From Sodalis glossinidius str. 'morsitans' (GTDB lineage: Bacteria; Pseudomonadota; Gammaproteobacteria; Enterobacterales; Enterobacteriaceae), in NCBI RefSeq assembly GCF_000010085.1, contig NC_007712.1, positions 3,286,001 to 3,350,000 on the forward strand: 64,000 nucleotides of DNA, read 5' to 3'. The position numbers and the translations under genes were made by a program. The notes below the pieces were generated by a model that was not told the DNA's origin, did not search any database, and worked only from the letters and a program-made list of their open reading frames with translations. Positions within the stretch are counted from its first letter, which is position 1. The number at the start of each line of letters is the position of its first letter. This document shows positions 51,505-61,608 of the stretch, piece after piece.

Positions 51505-52002
51505 TTATTTAACCTGCTTCAGAACGTCAGCGGTAATGTCTTTAGCGTTGGTGGCATAAGCCACGGAGTTAGCATCGATCACTACGTCATAGCCTTCTTT
51601 GGTGGCTACACTCTTCACCGCGTCCTGAATGCGGCTCAGAATCTTGTTACGTTCTTCCGTCTGGCGACGACGGTTGTCCTGATCAAACGCTTGCGCCTTG
51701 ATGGAGAAGGTTTCGCGCTGCGCCATCACCAATTTCTCCAGTGAGCTGCGCTCGCTGGCTTTCATGGTGGAACCATCACGCTGCAAACGCTGCATCTTGG
51801 TCTGTAGGTCACGTTCCATGGACTGAAGTTCGGTGGCGCGGCCCTTAAATTCGTTTTCGAGCTGTTTAGCAACCACGGCCCGCTGCGGCGACTGCTGGAA
51901 AATGCTGGAGACGTTAACCACAGCGATTTTATCGGCAGCTTGCGCGACGGTGGAGGTGGCGAGTGCTAAACCCAGGCCCGTGGCATATAACCACTTTTTC
52001 AC
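51505..52002 (-). CDS. skp: Skp (OmpH), periplasmic outer-membrane protein chaperone
   Basis: 165 residues starting at GTG 52002: AAGGAG lies six bases before it, and the protein begins KKWLYATGLGLALATS as a Sec signal peptide cleaved after VAQA (about residue 22). The mature chain forms the coiled-coil tentacles of the Skp trimer (NEFKGRATELQSMERDLQTKMQRLQ in heptads). Skp holds unfolded outer-membrane proteins for the Bam complex, whose core bamA is just upstream. It is a few residues longer than E. coli Skp (161). Confidence 0.95.
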   Translation of the reverse strand: MKKWLYATGLGLALATSTVAQAADKIAVVNVSSIFQQSPQRAVVAKQLENEFKGRATELQSMERDLQTKMQRLQRDGSTMKASERSSLEKLVMAQRETFSIKAQAFDQDNRRRQTEERNKILSRIQDAVKSVATKEGYDVVIDANSVAYATNAKDITADVLKQVK

Positions 52003-52144
52003 TATAAACTCCTTAATCACTATTTGTGTTTTGCTTCAATGTAAAGCCAGGCAACGGTGAAAACATGCTTTTCACGTAACATCTGCGTACTGCGTCAATG
52101 CCCCTGCCGCCCTGCTCCTTGCCTGCACATCATCCCGTGTAATA

Positions 52145-54571
52145 TTACCACGTTTTGCCGATATTAAACTGGAACTGCTCTGACTTGTCGCCGTCGTATT
52201 TCTTGACCGGCTGCGCATAAGAGAATACCAACGGCCCCAGCGGCGACATCCACTGCAGGGCGATACCGCTGGAAATACGGATATTGCCCGGATCGCTGTA
52301 GTCCGGAATACCGGCTGCGCGGGTAGCGCTGGTATTTTGCCAGCTGGTATCCCACACGGTACCGCCATCGACAAACAGCGAAGTGCGCACCGAGTTGGCA
52401 TACTTCTCACTCAAGAACGGCGTCGGCATGATAAGTTCGGCGCTGGCAATCGCCATCGCATTACCGCCCACGGCGTCGCTGGATTTGTCCACCGGACAAT
52501 CACTATAGCGGGTATTGCCGCTATTGCACTTATAATACGCCGCTTTCGGACCAATGGTATTGGAACGGAAACCGCGCACGGTGTTGGAGCCGCCCGCATA
52601 GAAGTTGTCGTAGAACGGCACGTTCTTGCCGCCCAGACCATCGGCGTAGCCGGCGCGAGCGCGGCCCATCAGCACCCAGTTGCCACTTTCGCTAAGCGGG
52701 ATGTAATGGCTGGCGTCGAAGGTGATTTTGTAATATTCGTTATCGGAGCCGGGCACCGTCACCTTACCGGTCAGGCTGGCGCGCGAACCAGCGGTGGGGA
52801 AGTAACCGCGATCCAGATTGTTGTAGCTCCAGCCCATCGATAAGAAGAAATCATCGGCGCTGAAATCGGCGTCGCTGTCCGCCTTATTGGTGGTGACCAC
52901 CTTGGGATTGATACCGACGCTGTCCAGATAGCGCCACATCGTCACCTGCGGCTGCATATTGGTCAGATCGTCATGCACGTAATCCAGGCCGAAATTCAGC
53001 GAGTGGTTCTCGCTTATCGGGAAGCCCAGCGTGGTGCCCACGCCGTAGCGGCGCAGATCATAATCGGACAGGTCCGCGTCATCGGCGCTGAAGTCGTTGT
53101 AGAAGATCTTGCCGCCCAGGCTGACGCCATCCACCGTGAAGTACGGATCGGTCATCGACAGCTCGGCATAGGTCTGGTAGTCGTTCTTGGTGCCGCTAAA
53201 GCCGACGGAGTTACCGGTCCCCAGCCAGTTATCCTGCTGGATACCGAATTGGAAGCTGACGCCGCTCTCGGTCCCGAAGCCGACGCCGACGTTGATACTG
53301 CCGGTGTTGCGCTCTTTCACCTTATAGACCACGTCCACCTGATCCGGCGAGCCGGGCACACGCTGAGTCTCGGTGTCTACGGTTTCAAAGTAGCCCAGGC
53401 GATTAAGGCGCTCTTTACCCTGATCGACCAGATTGCTGCCGAGCCAGGCGCCTTCCATCTGGCGCATTTCACGGCGCAGCACGGAATCCTTGGTGATATC
53501 GTTGCCTTCAAAACGTACGTGGCGGACGTAGAACCGGTTGCCCGCGTCGACGCTGATGTGCAGCTTGACTGTTTTATCCGCGTCGTTGATTTCCTGCTGC
53601 GTCGCCACGCGGGGATAGGCATAGCCGTAACGACCCAGCAATTGCTTGATGTCGTTCTCCATCTTGGTGACCTTCGCGCCGTTGTACAGTTCGCCCGGAT
53701 GTACCTTGGCCAACTGCTCAATTTCGGCGGAGTGGCCGGCCATGTTGCCGTTGACCACCGTACCGGACAGCTTGTATTGCGCGCCTTCGGTGATATTCAG
53801 GGTGATATAGATACCCTTTTTATCCGGCGTCAGGCTGACCTGCGTGGAGTCGATATTGAAGCGGGCATAGCCGCGGTCAAGATAAAAGCTACGCAGGGTT
53901 TCCAGATCGCCGGCCAGCTTTTGCTTTTGGTATTTGCGATCGCCCACCACGTTCCACCACGGCACTTCATCGCGCAGCTGGAAGCGTGAAATCAGCTCAT
54001 CGGTCGTGAAGGCGTGGTTGCCGACAATATTAATTTGCTGAATTTTGGCCGATACTCCTTCGGTGAAGACCAGCTTCAGATCAACGCGGTTGCGCGGCAG
54101 CGGCGTGACCACCGCCTTGACCGTGGTGCTATATTTACCGGCGCTGTAGTAGAAATCCTCAAGGCCTTTTTCGATATTGGAAATGGTGGTGCGGTCAAGG
54201 GCCTCGCCGACCCGAACGCCCTGGGCATCCAGGTTTTGCTTGAGCATTTCTTCCTTCACCGCCTTGTTGCCGGAGAAAGTAATGCTGGCAATGGTCGGAC
54301 GCTCCTTGACCTGTACGACCACTGAATCTCCGTCACGCAGTACCCGGACATCCTCAAAGTTTCCGGTAGCGAAGAGCGCACGGATAGTATTGCCGATATC
54401 TTCATCGGTCGCCGTGTCGCCGACACGGATCGGCATACTGAGTAACGCCGCACCGACGGCGACCCGTTGCAGTCCTTCGAAATGAATGTCCTTCACTACG
54501 AACCCGTCTGCACCGTATACGGTGGCGCTGCTAAGAAGCAGCGACGCTATGAGCAACTTTTTCATCGCCAT
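52145..54571 (-). CDS. bamA: BamA, outer-membrane protein assembly factor
   Basis: 808 residues (E. coli 810). The signal peptide (1-20, ending TVYG) is followed by five POTRA domains to about residue 420 and a 16-strand C-terminal barrel ending FNIGKTW, with the terminal aromatic residue typical of Bam substrates. The conserved loop 6 motif VRGF lies in NTVRGFRSNTIGP. Surface loops differ from E. coli; for example the loop containing KAAYYKCNSGNTRYSD is shorter. BamA folds and inserts outer-membrane proteins and is essential. It lies between rseP and skp as in E. coli. Confidence 0.97.
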   Translation of the reverse strand: MAMKKLLIASLLLSSATVYGADGFVVKDIHFEGLQRVAVGAALLSMPIRVGDTATDEDIGNTIRALFATGNFEDVRVLRDGDSVVVQVKERPTIASITFSGNKAVKEEMLKQNLDAQGVRVGEALDRTTISNIEKGLEDFYYSAGKYSTTVKAVVTPLPRNRVDLKLVFTEGVSAKIQQINIVGNHAFTTDELISRFQLRDEVPWWNVVGDRKYQKQKLAGDLETLRSFYLDRGYARFNIDSTQVSLTPDKKGIYITLNITEGAQYKLSGTVVNGNMAGHSAEIEQLAKVHPGELYNGAKVTKMENDIKQLLGRYGYAYPRVATQQEINDADKTVKLHISVDAGNRFYVRHVRFEGNDITKDSVLRREMRQMEGAWLGSNLVDQGKERLNRLGYFETVDTETQRVPGSPDQVDVVYKVKERNTGSINVGVGFGTESGVSFQFGIQQDNWLGTGNSVGFSGTKNDYQTYAELSMTDPYFTVDGVSLGGKIFYNDFSADDADLSDYDLRRYGVGTTLGFPISENHSLNFGLDYVHDDLTNMQPQVTMWRYLDSVGINPKVVTTNKADSDADFSADDFFLSMGWSYNNLDRGYFPTAGSRASLTGKVTVPGSDNEYYKITFDASHYIPLSESGNWVLMGRARAGYADGLGGKNVPFYDNFYAGGSNTVRGFRSNTIGPKAAYYKCNSGNTRYSDCPVDKSSDAVGGNAMAIASAELIMPTPFLSEKYANSVRTSLFVDGGTVWDTSWQNTSATRAAGIPDYSDPGNIRISSGIALQWMSPLGPLVFSYAQPVKKYDGDKSEQFQFNIGKTW

Positions 54572-54608
54572 CGTGGTTATGCGTTCTTCCTAACATAATC
54601 TCAGGCTA

Positions 54609-55964
54609 TCATAGCCTGGAGAAATCATTGAAAAGGGCCAGACCCATTAGCAGCACCAGCAAAATCGAGCCGATACGGTAACTAAAGTCCTGCACTCGTT
54701 CGGACACCGGCCCTCCCTTGAGCTTTTCTATCGCCAGGAAGAGCAAATGGCCACCATCTAACACCGGTAACGGGAACAGATTGATAATCCCCAAATTGAC
54801 GCTTATCAGCGCCAGAAACATCAGGTAGTAAATCAAACCGTATTCCGCTGACATCCCTGCGCCCTGGGCGATGGAAATCGGCCCGCTAAGATTGTTCAGC
54901 TTAACATCCCCGGTTATCAATTTACCTAACATACTGACCGTAAGCCGCATCAGCTGCCAGGTTTTTTCGCTGGCCCGGGCCAGGGCCGGTAGCGGACCGT
55001 ACTGCCGAACGATTTTGTACTCCGCCGGCAGCGGGATAATCTTCGGCACAACACCCGCGAACCCCTCTACTTCCCCCTTGCCCACCGGTTTACTGTCGGG
55101 TTGCAGGGTGATATCCCTGGCCTCGCCGTGTCGATCAATGCCCACCTGAAGTGGCCGACCGGGATTGTCGCGTACGCGGGTCACAAACAACTGCCATGCG
55201 GTGACTGGCTGACCATCGACTTTAACGATCCTATCGCCGGCTTGCAAACCGGCTTTCATCGCCGCCGAGCCCGGTTGGACTTCGGCAAGCACCGGCTCGA
55301 TGCGCGGACCCAATCGAATAATACCCAGCGCCACGATCGCATCCTGCCTGTTCGGCTCAAACTGCCAGTCGCACAAATCCAACGTTTTCCGCTCGGCGCT
55401 TTGGGAGCCGAACGAGGCGACGCCGAGGGTGGTTTCACCGTCGCCAATCTTGTCGATGAGCTGCAGACGAACCGAATCCCAATCAGGCGTTTCGATACCG
55501 TCAACCGACTTAAGTTCCATGCCGGGAGAAATTTCGGCCTGGGCCGCGATAGAATGAGGGGCCACTTCGCCGATCACCGGCCGATAGCTCGGCACGCCGA
55601 TAAGAAACACCAGCCAGTAGGCAAAGATAGCGAAAAGGAAGTTAAATACCGGTCCGGCGGCGATGATCGCGGCACGTTGCCAGACGGTTTTGTGGTTGAA
55701 CGCTTCATGACGACGTTCGGGCGCGACGGTGTCTACCCGCTCATCCAGCATTTTGACATAGCCACCCAGGGGAATGGCGGCGATAACATATTCCGTGCCG
55801 CGTTTATCGCGCCGACGCCACAGCGCGCGCCCGAAACCGATGGAAAAACGTTCCACCGTCACGCCGCAGCGGCGGGCCACCCAAAAATGGCCGAACTCGT
55901 GCACCGTTATCAAAACGCCCAGCGCCACGATAAACGCGGCAAGAATCCAGAAAAAGTGCAGCAT
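54609..55964 (-). CDS. rseP: RseP, site-2 intramembrane zinc metalloprotease
   Basis: 451 residues (E. coli 450). The zinc site HEFGH is at residues 22-26 in the first membrane helix. Two tandem PDZ domains occupy about 120-310, and the second metal motif VLDGGHL is near residue 400. RseP cleaves RseA after DegS to release sigma-E and clears signal-peptide remnants. It stands between cdsA and bamA in the usual order and is intact. Confidence 0.97.
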   Translation of the reverse strand: MLHFFWILAAFIVALGVLITVHEFGHFWVARRCGVTVERFSIGFGRALWRRRDKRGTEYVIAAIPLGGYVKMLDERVDTVAPERRHEAFNHKTVWQRAAIIAAGPVFNFLFAIFAYWLVFLIGVPSYRPVIGEVAPHSIAAQAEISPGMELKSVDGIETPDWDSVRLQLIDKIGDGETTLGVASFGSQSAERKTLDLCDWQFEPNRQDAIVALGIIRLGPRIEPVLAEVQPGSAAMKAGLQAGDRIVKVDGQPVTAWQLFVTRVRDNPGRPLQVGIDRHGEARDITLQPDSKPVGKGEVEGFAGVVPKIIPLPAEYKIVRQYGPLPALARASEKTWQLMRLTVSMLGKLITGDVKLNNLSGPISIAQGAGMSAEYGLIYYLMFLALISVNLGIINLFPLPVLDGGHLLFLAIEKLKGGPVSERVQDFSYRIGSILLVLLMGLALFNDFSRL

Positions 55965-55983
55965 AAGCGCTCCCAGTCCCGAC

Positions 55984-56841
55984 TCAGATAGCGTTAAAGA
56001 CCAGCAGCATCAGACAGGCGAACACCGGCACTGCGGCGGTCAGGCTGTCTATACGATCTAAAATGCCGCCATGGCCGGGGATTAAATGGCCGCTGTCCTT
56101 GATTCCTGCCTCCCGTTTGAACATACTTTCGGTTAAATCACCCAACACCGACGCCAGTGCCGCCACGATTGAGCAGACCAGCAGCGTAAGCGGTGCGGCG
56201 TCAAGCGGCGCATACTTGCCAAACAGCCAGGCGATGACCGCGGAGGTGACCAACCCGCCCACCAACCCTTCCCAGGTTTTACCGGGAGAGACTTTTGGCG
56301 CCAGCTTATGGCGACCCAGCGCGCGCCCGAACATGTAAGCGCCGGAATCCGAGCCCCACACCAGCACAATGACATACAATAGCCACCAGGCGCCGGTGAA
56401 GTGGTTAATATCATAATGGTGCTGACGCAGCGCCAGCATCCCCCAGAAGAAGGGCAAAATGGTCAGGATGCCGAATGCCAGCCGCAGCGGCCGAGATTCA
56501 CGCCACAGCGTGGCGGAGCGGGGGTAGCACAACACCAGCAGCGCCGCCGCCAGCCACCAGGCCAGGGCGGCCCACAGGGCATATTGCGCCTGCCAGACGG
56601 TCATGAACGGCCGATAGGCCGGCACGGTGAGCATCATCAGCGCCAGCAGCAGGCCGCAGAGAATGGCCAGCCAGATACGCTGGCTGCGCGAGGCCAGTCC
56701 CGCGAGCTGGCCCCATTCCCAGGCGCTGAGCATGCACACCGCGAGGGTGACCAGGGCAAAGCCAACCGACGGCAACAAAAACAGTGCGGCGATAACTATG
56801 GGTATCAGGACCAAGGCAGTAATCAGGCGATACTTCAGCAA
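55984..56841 (-). CDS. cdsA: CdsA, phosphatidate cytidylyltransferase
   Basis: 285 residues with about eight hydrophobic helices and the family signature SMFKREAGIKDSGHLIPGHG near the C-terminus, holding the Asp residues for Mg-CTP. It makes CDP-diacylglycerol, the substrate of the intact PssA encoded at 13357. It lies between ispU and rseP. It is intact. Confidence 0.97.
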   Translation of the reverse strand: MLKYRLITALVLIPIVIAALFLLPSVGFALVTLAVCMLSAWEWGQLAGLASRSQRIWLAILCGLLLALMMLTVPAYRPFMTVWQAQYALWAALAWWLAAALLVLCYPRSATLWRESRPLRLAFGILTILPFFWGMLALRQHHYDINHFTGAWWLLYVIVLVWGSDSGAYMFGRALGRHKLAPKVSPGKTWEGLVGGLVTSAVIAWLFGKYAPLDAAPLTLLVCSIVAALASVLGDLTESMFKREAGIKDSGHLIPGHGGILDRIDSLTAAVPVFACLMLLVFNAI

Positions 56842-56850
56842 AAATCCCCC

Positions 56851-57612
56851 TTAGGATGCGTTGGCATCATTAGGTGTTGTTCCACCGAAGCGCCGCTCGC
56901 GTTGAGCAAAAGCATCCAGCGCACCTTCAAAAACAGCGTCGTCAAAATCCGGCCATAACACGTCGGTAAAAAACAGCTCTGCGTAGGCAATCTGCCACAG
57001 CAAAAAATTACTGATGCGATGTTCCCCTCCGGTGCGGATAACGAGATCCACAGGGGCCAGCTCGTTCATGCAGACTACCTGGCACAAAGCGTCCTCATCT
57101 ATCTGGTCAGGTCGCAGGATACCCTCTTGCACCCGGGCGGCAAGTTGCCGTACCCCCTGAATGATATCCCAACGTCCACCATAATTCGCGGCAATATTCA
57201 GGGTCAACCCGTCATTATTGCAGGTCAGCGCCTCGGAGCGGCGAATCCGCTCCTGCAAACTCATGCCGAAGCGCGAGGTGTCGCCGATGATCCGCAGCCG
57301 GACGTTATGCTTGTGCAGGCTTTTCACCTCGCTATCCAGCGCCCGGACAAACAGCTCCATTAGCGCGGACACTTCCTGGCTAGGTCGGTTCCAGTTTTCG
57401 CTGCTGAACGCATACAGCGTCAACGCGTCGAAATGGTGGCTGACGGCAAAGCTTACCGCGCGGCGGACCGACTTGACGCCGGCCTGGTGACCGAAGATAC
57501 GTAATTTCCCCCGGTTTTTAGCCCAGCGGCCGTTGCCATCCATAATAATAGCCACATGGCGTGGTGAGGAGGAAGGCAACGCTTTTGGCTCTTGCTGATT
57601 TTCGGACGACAT
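56851..57612 (-). CDS. ispU: IspU (UppS), undecaprenyl diphosphate synthase
   Basis: 253 residues from ATG 57612 (MSSENQQEPKALPSSSPRHV), exactly the E. coli length; the open frame upstream to 57732 runs through the dxr terminator and has no similarity. The catalytic DGNGRW begins at residue 25, with the conserved YAFSSENWNRP and RTGGEHRISNFLLWQ downstream. It makes the C55 lipid carrier for peptidoglycan and O-antigen. It heads the cdsA-rseP-bamA run. Confidence 0.96.
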   Translation of the reverse strand: MSSENQQEPKALPSSSPRHVAIIMDGNGRWAKNRGKLRIFGHQAGVKSVRRAVSFAVSHHFDALTLYAFSSENWNRPSQEVSALMELFVRALDSEVKSLHKHNVRLRIIGDTSRFGMSLQERIRRSEALTCNNDGLTLNIAANYGGRWDIIQGVRQLAARVQEGILRPDQIDEDALCQVVCMNELAPVDLVIRTGGEHRISNFLLWQIAYAELFFTDVLWPDFDDAVFEGALDAFAQRERRFGGTTPNDANAS

Positions 57613-57676
57613 CACGCTTACGTATTTCCTCACTGAGAATACCACCGTCTTACCGGAACGAAGGGCCCCGAACGCA

Positions 57677-57701
57677 CAAAAAAGCCGTGTACATACACGG
57701 C
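57677..57701 (-). terminator. Rho-independent terminator after dxr
   Basis: On the minus strand GCCGTGTA/TACACGGC form an 8-bp stem with a 2-base loop (likely opened to four), followed by six T. It separates dxr from the ispU gene run. Confidence 0.85.
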
Positions 57702-57807
57702 CTGTAACTAATTTTACCCGGCTGGCCTTCATCGACGGGATGAGTAGCGCAGACTATATCATTTTGCCGGTCAACGAACAAATCAGCCATCGCGGCGCCC
57801 CGGCGCC

Positions 57808-59004
57808 TCACTGTCCAAAATGAATAACGCTCTGGCGGGCCTTTTCCCGCGCCTGGCTGTCGATGGCCAGCACCTCTTCCACGCTGTCCGGTTCAGGCAG
57901 ACTGATTTGTTCCAGCACCCGCCGATTCACGGCGGCGATATCGGTAAAACGAATATCGCCGTGCAAAAACGCCGCCACCGCGATTTCATTGGCGGCGTTG
58001 AGCGTTGTCGTCGCCGCCTGCCCCTGCTGGCTGGCGTCGACAGCCAGTTGCAGGCAGGGATAGCGTGCGGTGTCCGGCTGCGCGAAACTCAGCGTGCCGA
58101 GGCGTAAAAAATCCAGCGGCGCGACGCCGGACGGCACCCGTTCGGGGTACGCCATCGCGTGAGCGATGGGCGTGCGCATGTCGGGGGATCCTAATTGCGC
58201 CAGCACGCTGCCGTCGGTGTAGCGCACCATGGAGTGAATGATGGACTGGGGATGCAGCAGCACTTCCATCTGCTCTGCCGCGGCATTGAACAACCAGCGC
58301 GCTTCGATATATTCCAGACCTTTGTTCATCATGGTGGCGGAATCCACCGAAATCTTGCGGCCCATCGACCAATTAGGATGCGCGCAGGCCTGCTCCGGCG
58401 TCATCGTGGCCAGCGCCGCCAGCGGCGTCTGGCGAAAGGGGCCGCCGGAGCCCGTCAACACGATACGCGACACTCCATGTTTCGCCAGGGAAGCGTAACC
58501 CAACCCACGCTGAAGTGGTTCAGGTAAACTCTGAAAAATCGCGTTGTGTTCGCTGTCCACCGGCAGTAACCGGGCATGATGGCGACGCGCTTCGTTCATG
58601 AACAGCCGGCCGCAGGTGACGAGCGACTCTTTATTGGCCATCAAAACCCGCTTGCCGGCTCGCAGCGCCGCCAGCGTCGCGGCGAGCCCGGCGGCGCCGA
58701 CAATCGCGGCCATCACCGTATCCACCTCATCCAGCGTGGCCAGCTCACAGGCCGCCTGCACGCCCGACAGTACGGCGGTGGCGACGCCCGCCGCGGCCAG
58801 ATTAGCCTTGAGCGTCCGCGCCGCGGTGTCATCCGCCATACAAGCGTAGGCGGGACGGAAAGCCAGGCATTGCTCGGTCATCAAGGCAACGTTGTTGCCC
58901 GCCACCAGCGCACGCACGGTGTATTGGTCGGGATTGTGCTTTACCACCGCCAGCGTACTATTGCCAATGGAGCCAGTACTTCCCAGAATCGTCAAATGCC
59001 GCAT
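57808..59004 (-). CDS. dxr: Dxr, 1-deoxy-D-xylulose 5-phosphate reductoisomerase
   Basis: 398 residues, the E. coli length. The NADPH site GSTGSIG is at 8-14. The metal and substrate site [10 protein letters not shown] and the [10 protein letters not shown] loop are conserved, and a C-terminal helical bundle is present. It is the second step of the MEP isoprenoid pathway that supplies IspU. A terminator follows at 57677. Confidence 0.97.
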
Positions 59005-59084
59005 GAAGTTACTTTTTATACCGCGTTAGAATATGAGGGAAACGTCTAGTCTGAGACGATGGCTCCGTTTTGTCTATGGCGGCT

Positions 59085-59142
59085 TACACAAAAAAACGCC
59101 GCAGCGACAGCACCTCCGCCAGGGAGGCGCCGCTACGGCGTT
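59085..59142 (-). terminator. Rho-independent terminator after frr
   Basis: On the minus strand AACGCCGTAGCG ... CGCTGCGGCGTT pair with one mismatch around an inner hairpin, followed by TTTTTTG. It lies in the frr-dxr gap. Confidence 0.75.
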
Positions 59143-59162
59143 TTCATTTCGCCGGGGGGGGA

Positions 59163-59720
59163 TTAAATTTCCATTAATTCCGCTTCTTTTTCCGCCAGGG
59201 CGCTATCAAGCTTTTTGATCCAGGCGTCGGTCAGCTTCTGGATCTCGTCCTGCGAGCGGCGATCTTCATCTTCACCGATGGTTTTGTCTTTCAACAGCGC
59301 CTTCACCTTGTCGTTGGCATCGCGGCGGACATTGCGCACCGATACCCTGCCCTGTTCCGCCTCGGCGCGCACTACCTTTATCAGGTCGCGGCGGCGCTCT
59401 TCGGTCAGCGGCGGCAGCGGTACGCGAATCACCGTGCCGGCGGAAGACGGATTTAGCCCCAGATCGGAGGCCATGATGGCCTTTTCCACCGCCGGTGCCA
59501 ACGTGCGGTCAAAGACGGTGATGGCCAGGGTACGGGAATCCTCGGCAATAATATTGGCCAGCTGGCGCAGCGGCGTCAGCAAGCCGTAATAGTCGATCTG
59601 AATACCGTCAAGCAGGCTCGGGGAAGCGCGGCCCGTACGGACTTTGCTGATGTGGCTTTTGAACGCGTCGACGCATTTTTCCATGCGAATCTCGGCATCT
59701 TTACGGATTTCATTAATCAC
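59163..59720 (-). CDS. frr: Frr, ribosome recycling factor
   Basis: 185 residues from GTG 59720 (MINEIRKDAEIRMEKCVDAFK), the E. coli length. The frame upstream of the GTG is open but unrelated. The conserved RTGRASPSLLDGI and NPSSAGTVIRVPLPPLTEERR are present. RRF with EF-G splits post-termination ribosomes. It follows pyrH. It is intact. Confidence 0.96.
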   Translation of the reverse strand: MINEIRKDAEIRMEKCVDAFKSHISKVRTGRASPSLLDGIQIDYYGLLTPLRQLANIIAEDSRTLAITVFDRTLAPAVEKAIMASDLGLNPSSAGTVIRVPLPPLTEERRRDLIKVVRAEAEQGRVSVRNVRRDANDKVKALLKDKTIGEDEDRRSQDEIQKLTDAWIKKLDSALAEKEAELMEI

Positions 59721-59788
59721 GTTGCGAACCCTTGAGACTTGGTTATCCGGGCGGACCGTGGCCGTTGGTTGCCAGGCCCCGTTATGCA

Positions 59789-60514
59789 TTACTTGGTAAT
59801 CAAGGTGCCTTCTTTATCACCCATGACCACCCGCCGTAGCGCGCCAGGCTTGTTCATATTGAACACGCGTATCGGCAGATTGTGATCCCGCGCCAGAGTG
59901 AAGGCGGCCAGATCCATGACCTTCAATTCTTTCTCCAGCACATCCTGATAGCTCAGCTGATCGTAAAGTGTAGCATCCGGATGTTTTACCGGATCGGCGG
60001 AAAAGATGCCATCCACTTTCGTCGCTTTCAGCACGGCTTCGGCTTCGATTTCAATGCCACGCAGACAGGCGGCGGAATCGGTGGTGAAGAAGGGATTGCC
60101 GGTACCGGCGGCGAAAATCACGACGCGGTTATTGCGCAACAGACTGATGGCTTCGGCCCAGCTGTAATTGTCGCAGACGCCGTTCAGCGGAATCGCCGAC
60201 ATCAGGCGGGCGTTAACATAGGCGCGGTGCAATGCGTCGCGCATCGCCAGACCGTTCATCACGGTCGCCAACATCCCCATATGATCGCCCACCACGCGGT
60301 TCATACCGGCCTTCGCCAACCCCGTACCGCGAAATAAGTTGCCGCCGCCGATGACCACGCCCACCTGAATACCCAACTCCACCAGTTCTTTCACTTCCTG
60401 GGCCATGCGGTCCAGCACGCTGGCGTCGATACCGAAACCTTCGGCGCCCTGCAGGGCTTCACCGCTCAATTTGAGCAGGATACGCTGGTAAATGGGTTTT
60501 GCGTTGGTTGCCAT
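59789..60514 (-). CDS. pyrH: PyrH, UMP kinase
   Basis: 241 residues from ATG 60514 (MATNAKPIYQRILLKLSGEALQG), the same as E. coli; the open frame extends 81 bases upstream without similarity. The amino-acid-kinase fold has GGGNLFRG and the ATP-site residues in AGTGNPFFTTDSAA. It makes UDP and is allosterically controlled by GTP and UTP in enterics. It lies in the rpsB-tsf-pyrH-frr order. Confidence 0.97.
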   Translation of the reverse strand: MATNAKPIYQRILLKLSGEALQGAEGFGIDASVLDRMAQEVKELVELGIQVGVVIGGGNLFRGTGLAKAGMNRVVGDHMGMLATVMNGLAMRDALHRAYVNARLMSAIPLNGVCDNYSWAEAISLLRNNRVVIFAAGTGNPFFTTDSAACLRGIEIEAEAVLKATKVDGIFSADPVKHPDATLYDQLSYQDVLEKELKVMDLAAFTLARDHNLPIRVFNMNKPGALRRVVMGDKEGTLITK

Positions 60515-60596
60515 TTGATCTGTTCCTTGAGAGCGATTTGATGGGATGGAATTGACCTGGTGCGGCACACGTCGTCTGACATTATTCCGGCTCATT

Positions 60597-60625
60597 AAAA
60601 GCGGAACCGCCTACAGGCGGTTCCG
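60597..60625 (-). terminator. Rho-independent terminator after tsf
   Basis: A perfect 10-bp stem CGGAACCGCC/GGCGGTTCCG with a 4-base loop. On the minus strand it is followed by CTTTTA. The short T-run suggests partial termination before pyrH. Confidence 0.7.
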
Positions 60626-60635
60626 AACAACTTAA

Positions 60636-61493
60636 TTAAAACTGCTTACCCATCGCGGCCACTTCGGCGGCGAAATCGACTTCAGCTTTCTCAATGCCTT
60701 CGCCCACTTCAAAACGGATGAAGTTGTTGATTTTGGCACCGTGTTCGCCCAGCAGCTGACCAACGGTCTTGCTCGGGTCCATCACGAAGTGCTGGCCGGT
60801 CAGAGAAATTTCGCCGGTGAACTTGCGCATACGGCCTTCCACCATCTTCTCGGCGATTTCACGCGGTTTGCCGGACTGCATGGCGATGTCGAGCTGGATT
60901 TGATGCTCACGGGCAACTACGTCGGCAGGTACATCATCCGCATTGACGTATTCCGGTTTGCTGGCGGCAATGTGCATGGCGACGTGCTTCACCAGCTCTT
61001 CGTCGGCGCCGGCGGCGGAAACCATGACACCAATGCGCGCGCCGTGCAGGTAAGAACCGAGCACGCCGCCTTCCAGAACGCCGAGGCGGCGGATATTGAT
61101 GTTTTCACTAATTTTGGCTACCAGCGCGGTGCGCTGTTCTTCAAATTTGGCCTTCAACGCTTCTACGTCGGTGATGCGTTCGTTCAGCGCGGCGGTGATG
61201 ACCTCGTCGCCAAAGGCTTTGAAGCCGCCGTCTTTGGCAACGAAATCGGTTTCACAGTTCAGCTCGATGATGACGCCGTATTTGCCGTCTTGGGCGATTT
61301 TGGTCAAAATGACACCTTCTGCCGCGACACGGCCCGCTTTCTTGGCGGCTTTGGCCTGGCCGGACTTACGCATGTTGTCGATAGCCAGTTCGATATCGCC
61401 CTGAGCTTCAACCAGCGCTTTTTTGCATTCCATCATGCCTGCGCCGGTACGTTCGCGCAGTTCTTTAACCAGGGCGGCGGTAATATCAGCCAT
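60636..61493 (-). CDS. tsf: Tsf, elongation factor Ts
   Basis: 285 residues (E. coli 283). The N-terminal UBA-like domain (KELRERTGAGMMECKKAL) and the catalytic TDFVAKD motif (near residue 80) that disrupts the Mg site of EF-Tu are present. It exchanges GDP for GTP on EF-Tu. It follows rpsB with a hairpin in the gap. It is intact. Confidence 0.97.
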   Translation of the reverse strand: MADITAALVKELRERTGAGMMECKKALVEAQGDIELAIDNMRKSGQAKAAKKAGRVAAEGVILTKIAQDGKYGVIIELNCETDFVAKDGGFKAFGDEVITAALNERITDVEALKAKFEEQRTALVAKISENINIRRLGVLEGGVLGSYLHGARIGVMVSAAGADEELVKHVAMHIAASKPEYVNADDVPADVVAREHQIQLDIAMQSGKPREIAEKMVEGRMRKFTGEISLTGQHFVMDPSKTVGQLLGEHGAKINNFIRFEVGEGIEKAEVDFAAEVAAMGKQF

Positions 61494-61527
61494 TATCTTT
61501 TCCTCGTTATTCCGTGTTGGAGATAGG

Positions 61528-61557
61528 TAAAAAAGAGGGACTGATGACAGGCCCTCT
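61528..61557 (-). terminator. Attenuator-like hairpin in the rpsB-tsf gap
   Basis: On the minus strand AGAGGG/CCCTCT with a 12-base loop is followed by TTTTTTA. In E. coli a hairpin at the same place reduces transcription into tsf. Confidence 0.7.
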
Positions 61558-61608
61558 AACCAACATATTTAAAACTTGGTCAATAAGGGCTCCTGAGAGC
61601 ATGCCTTA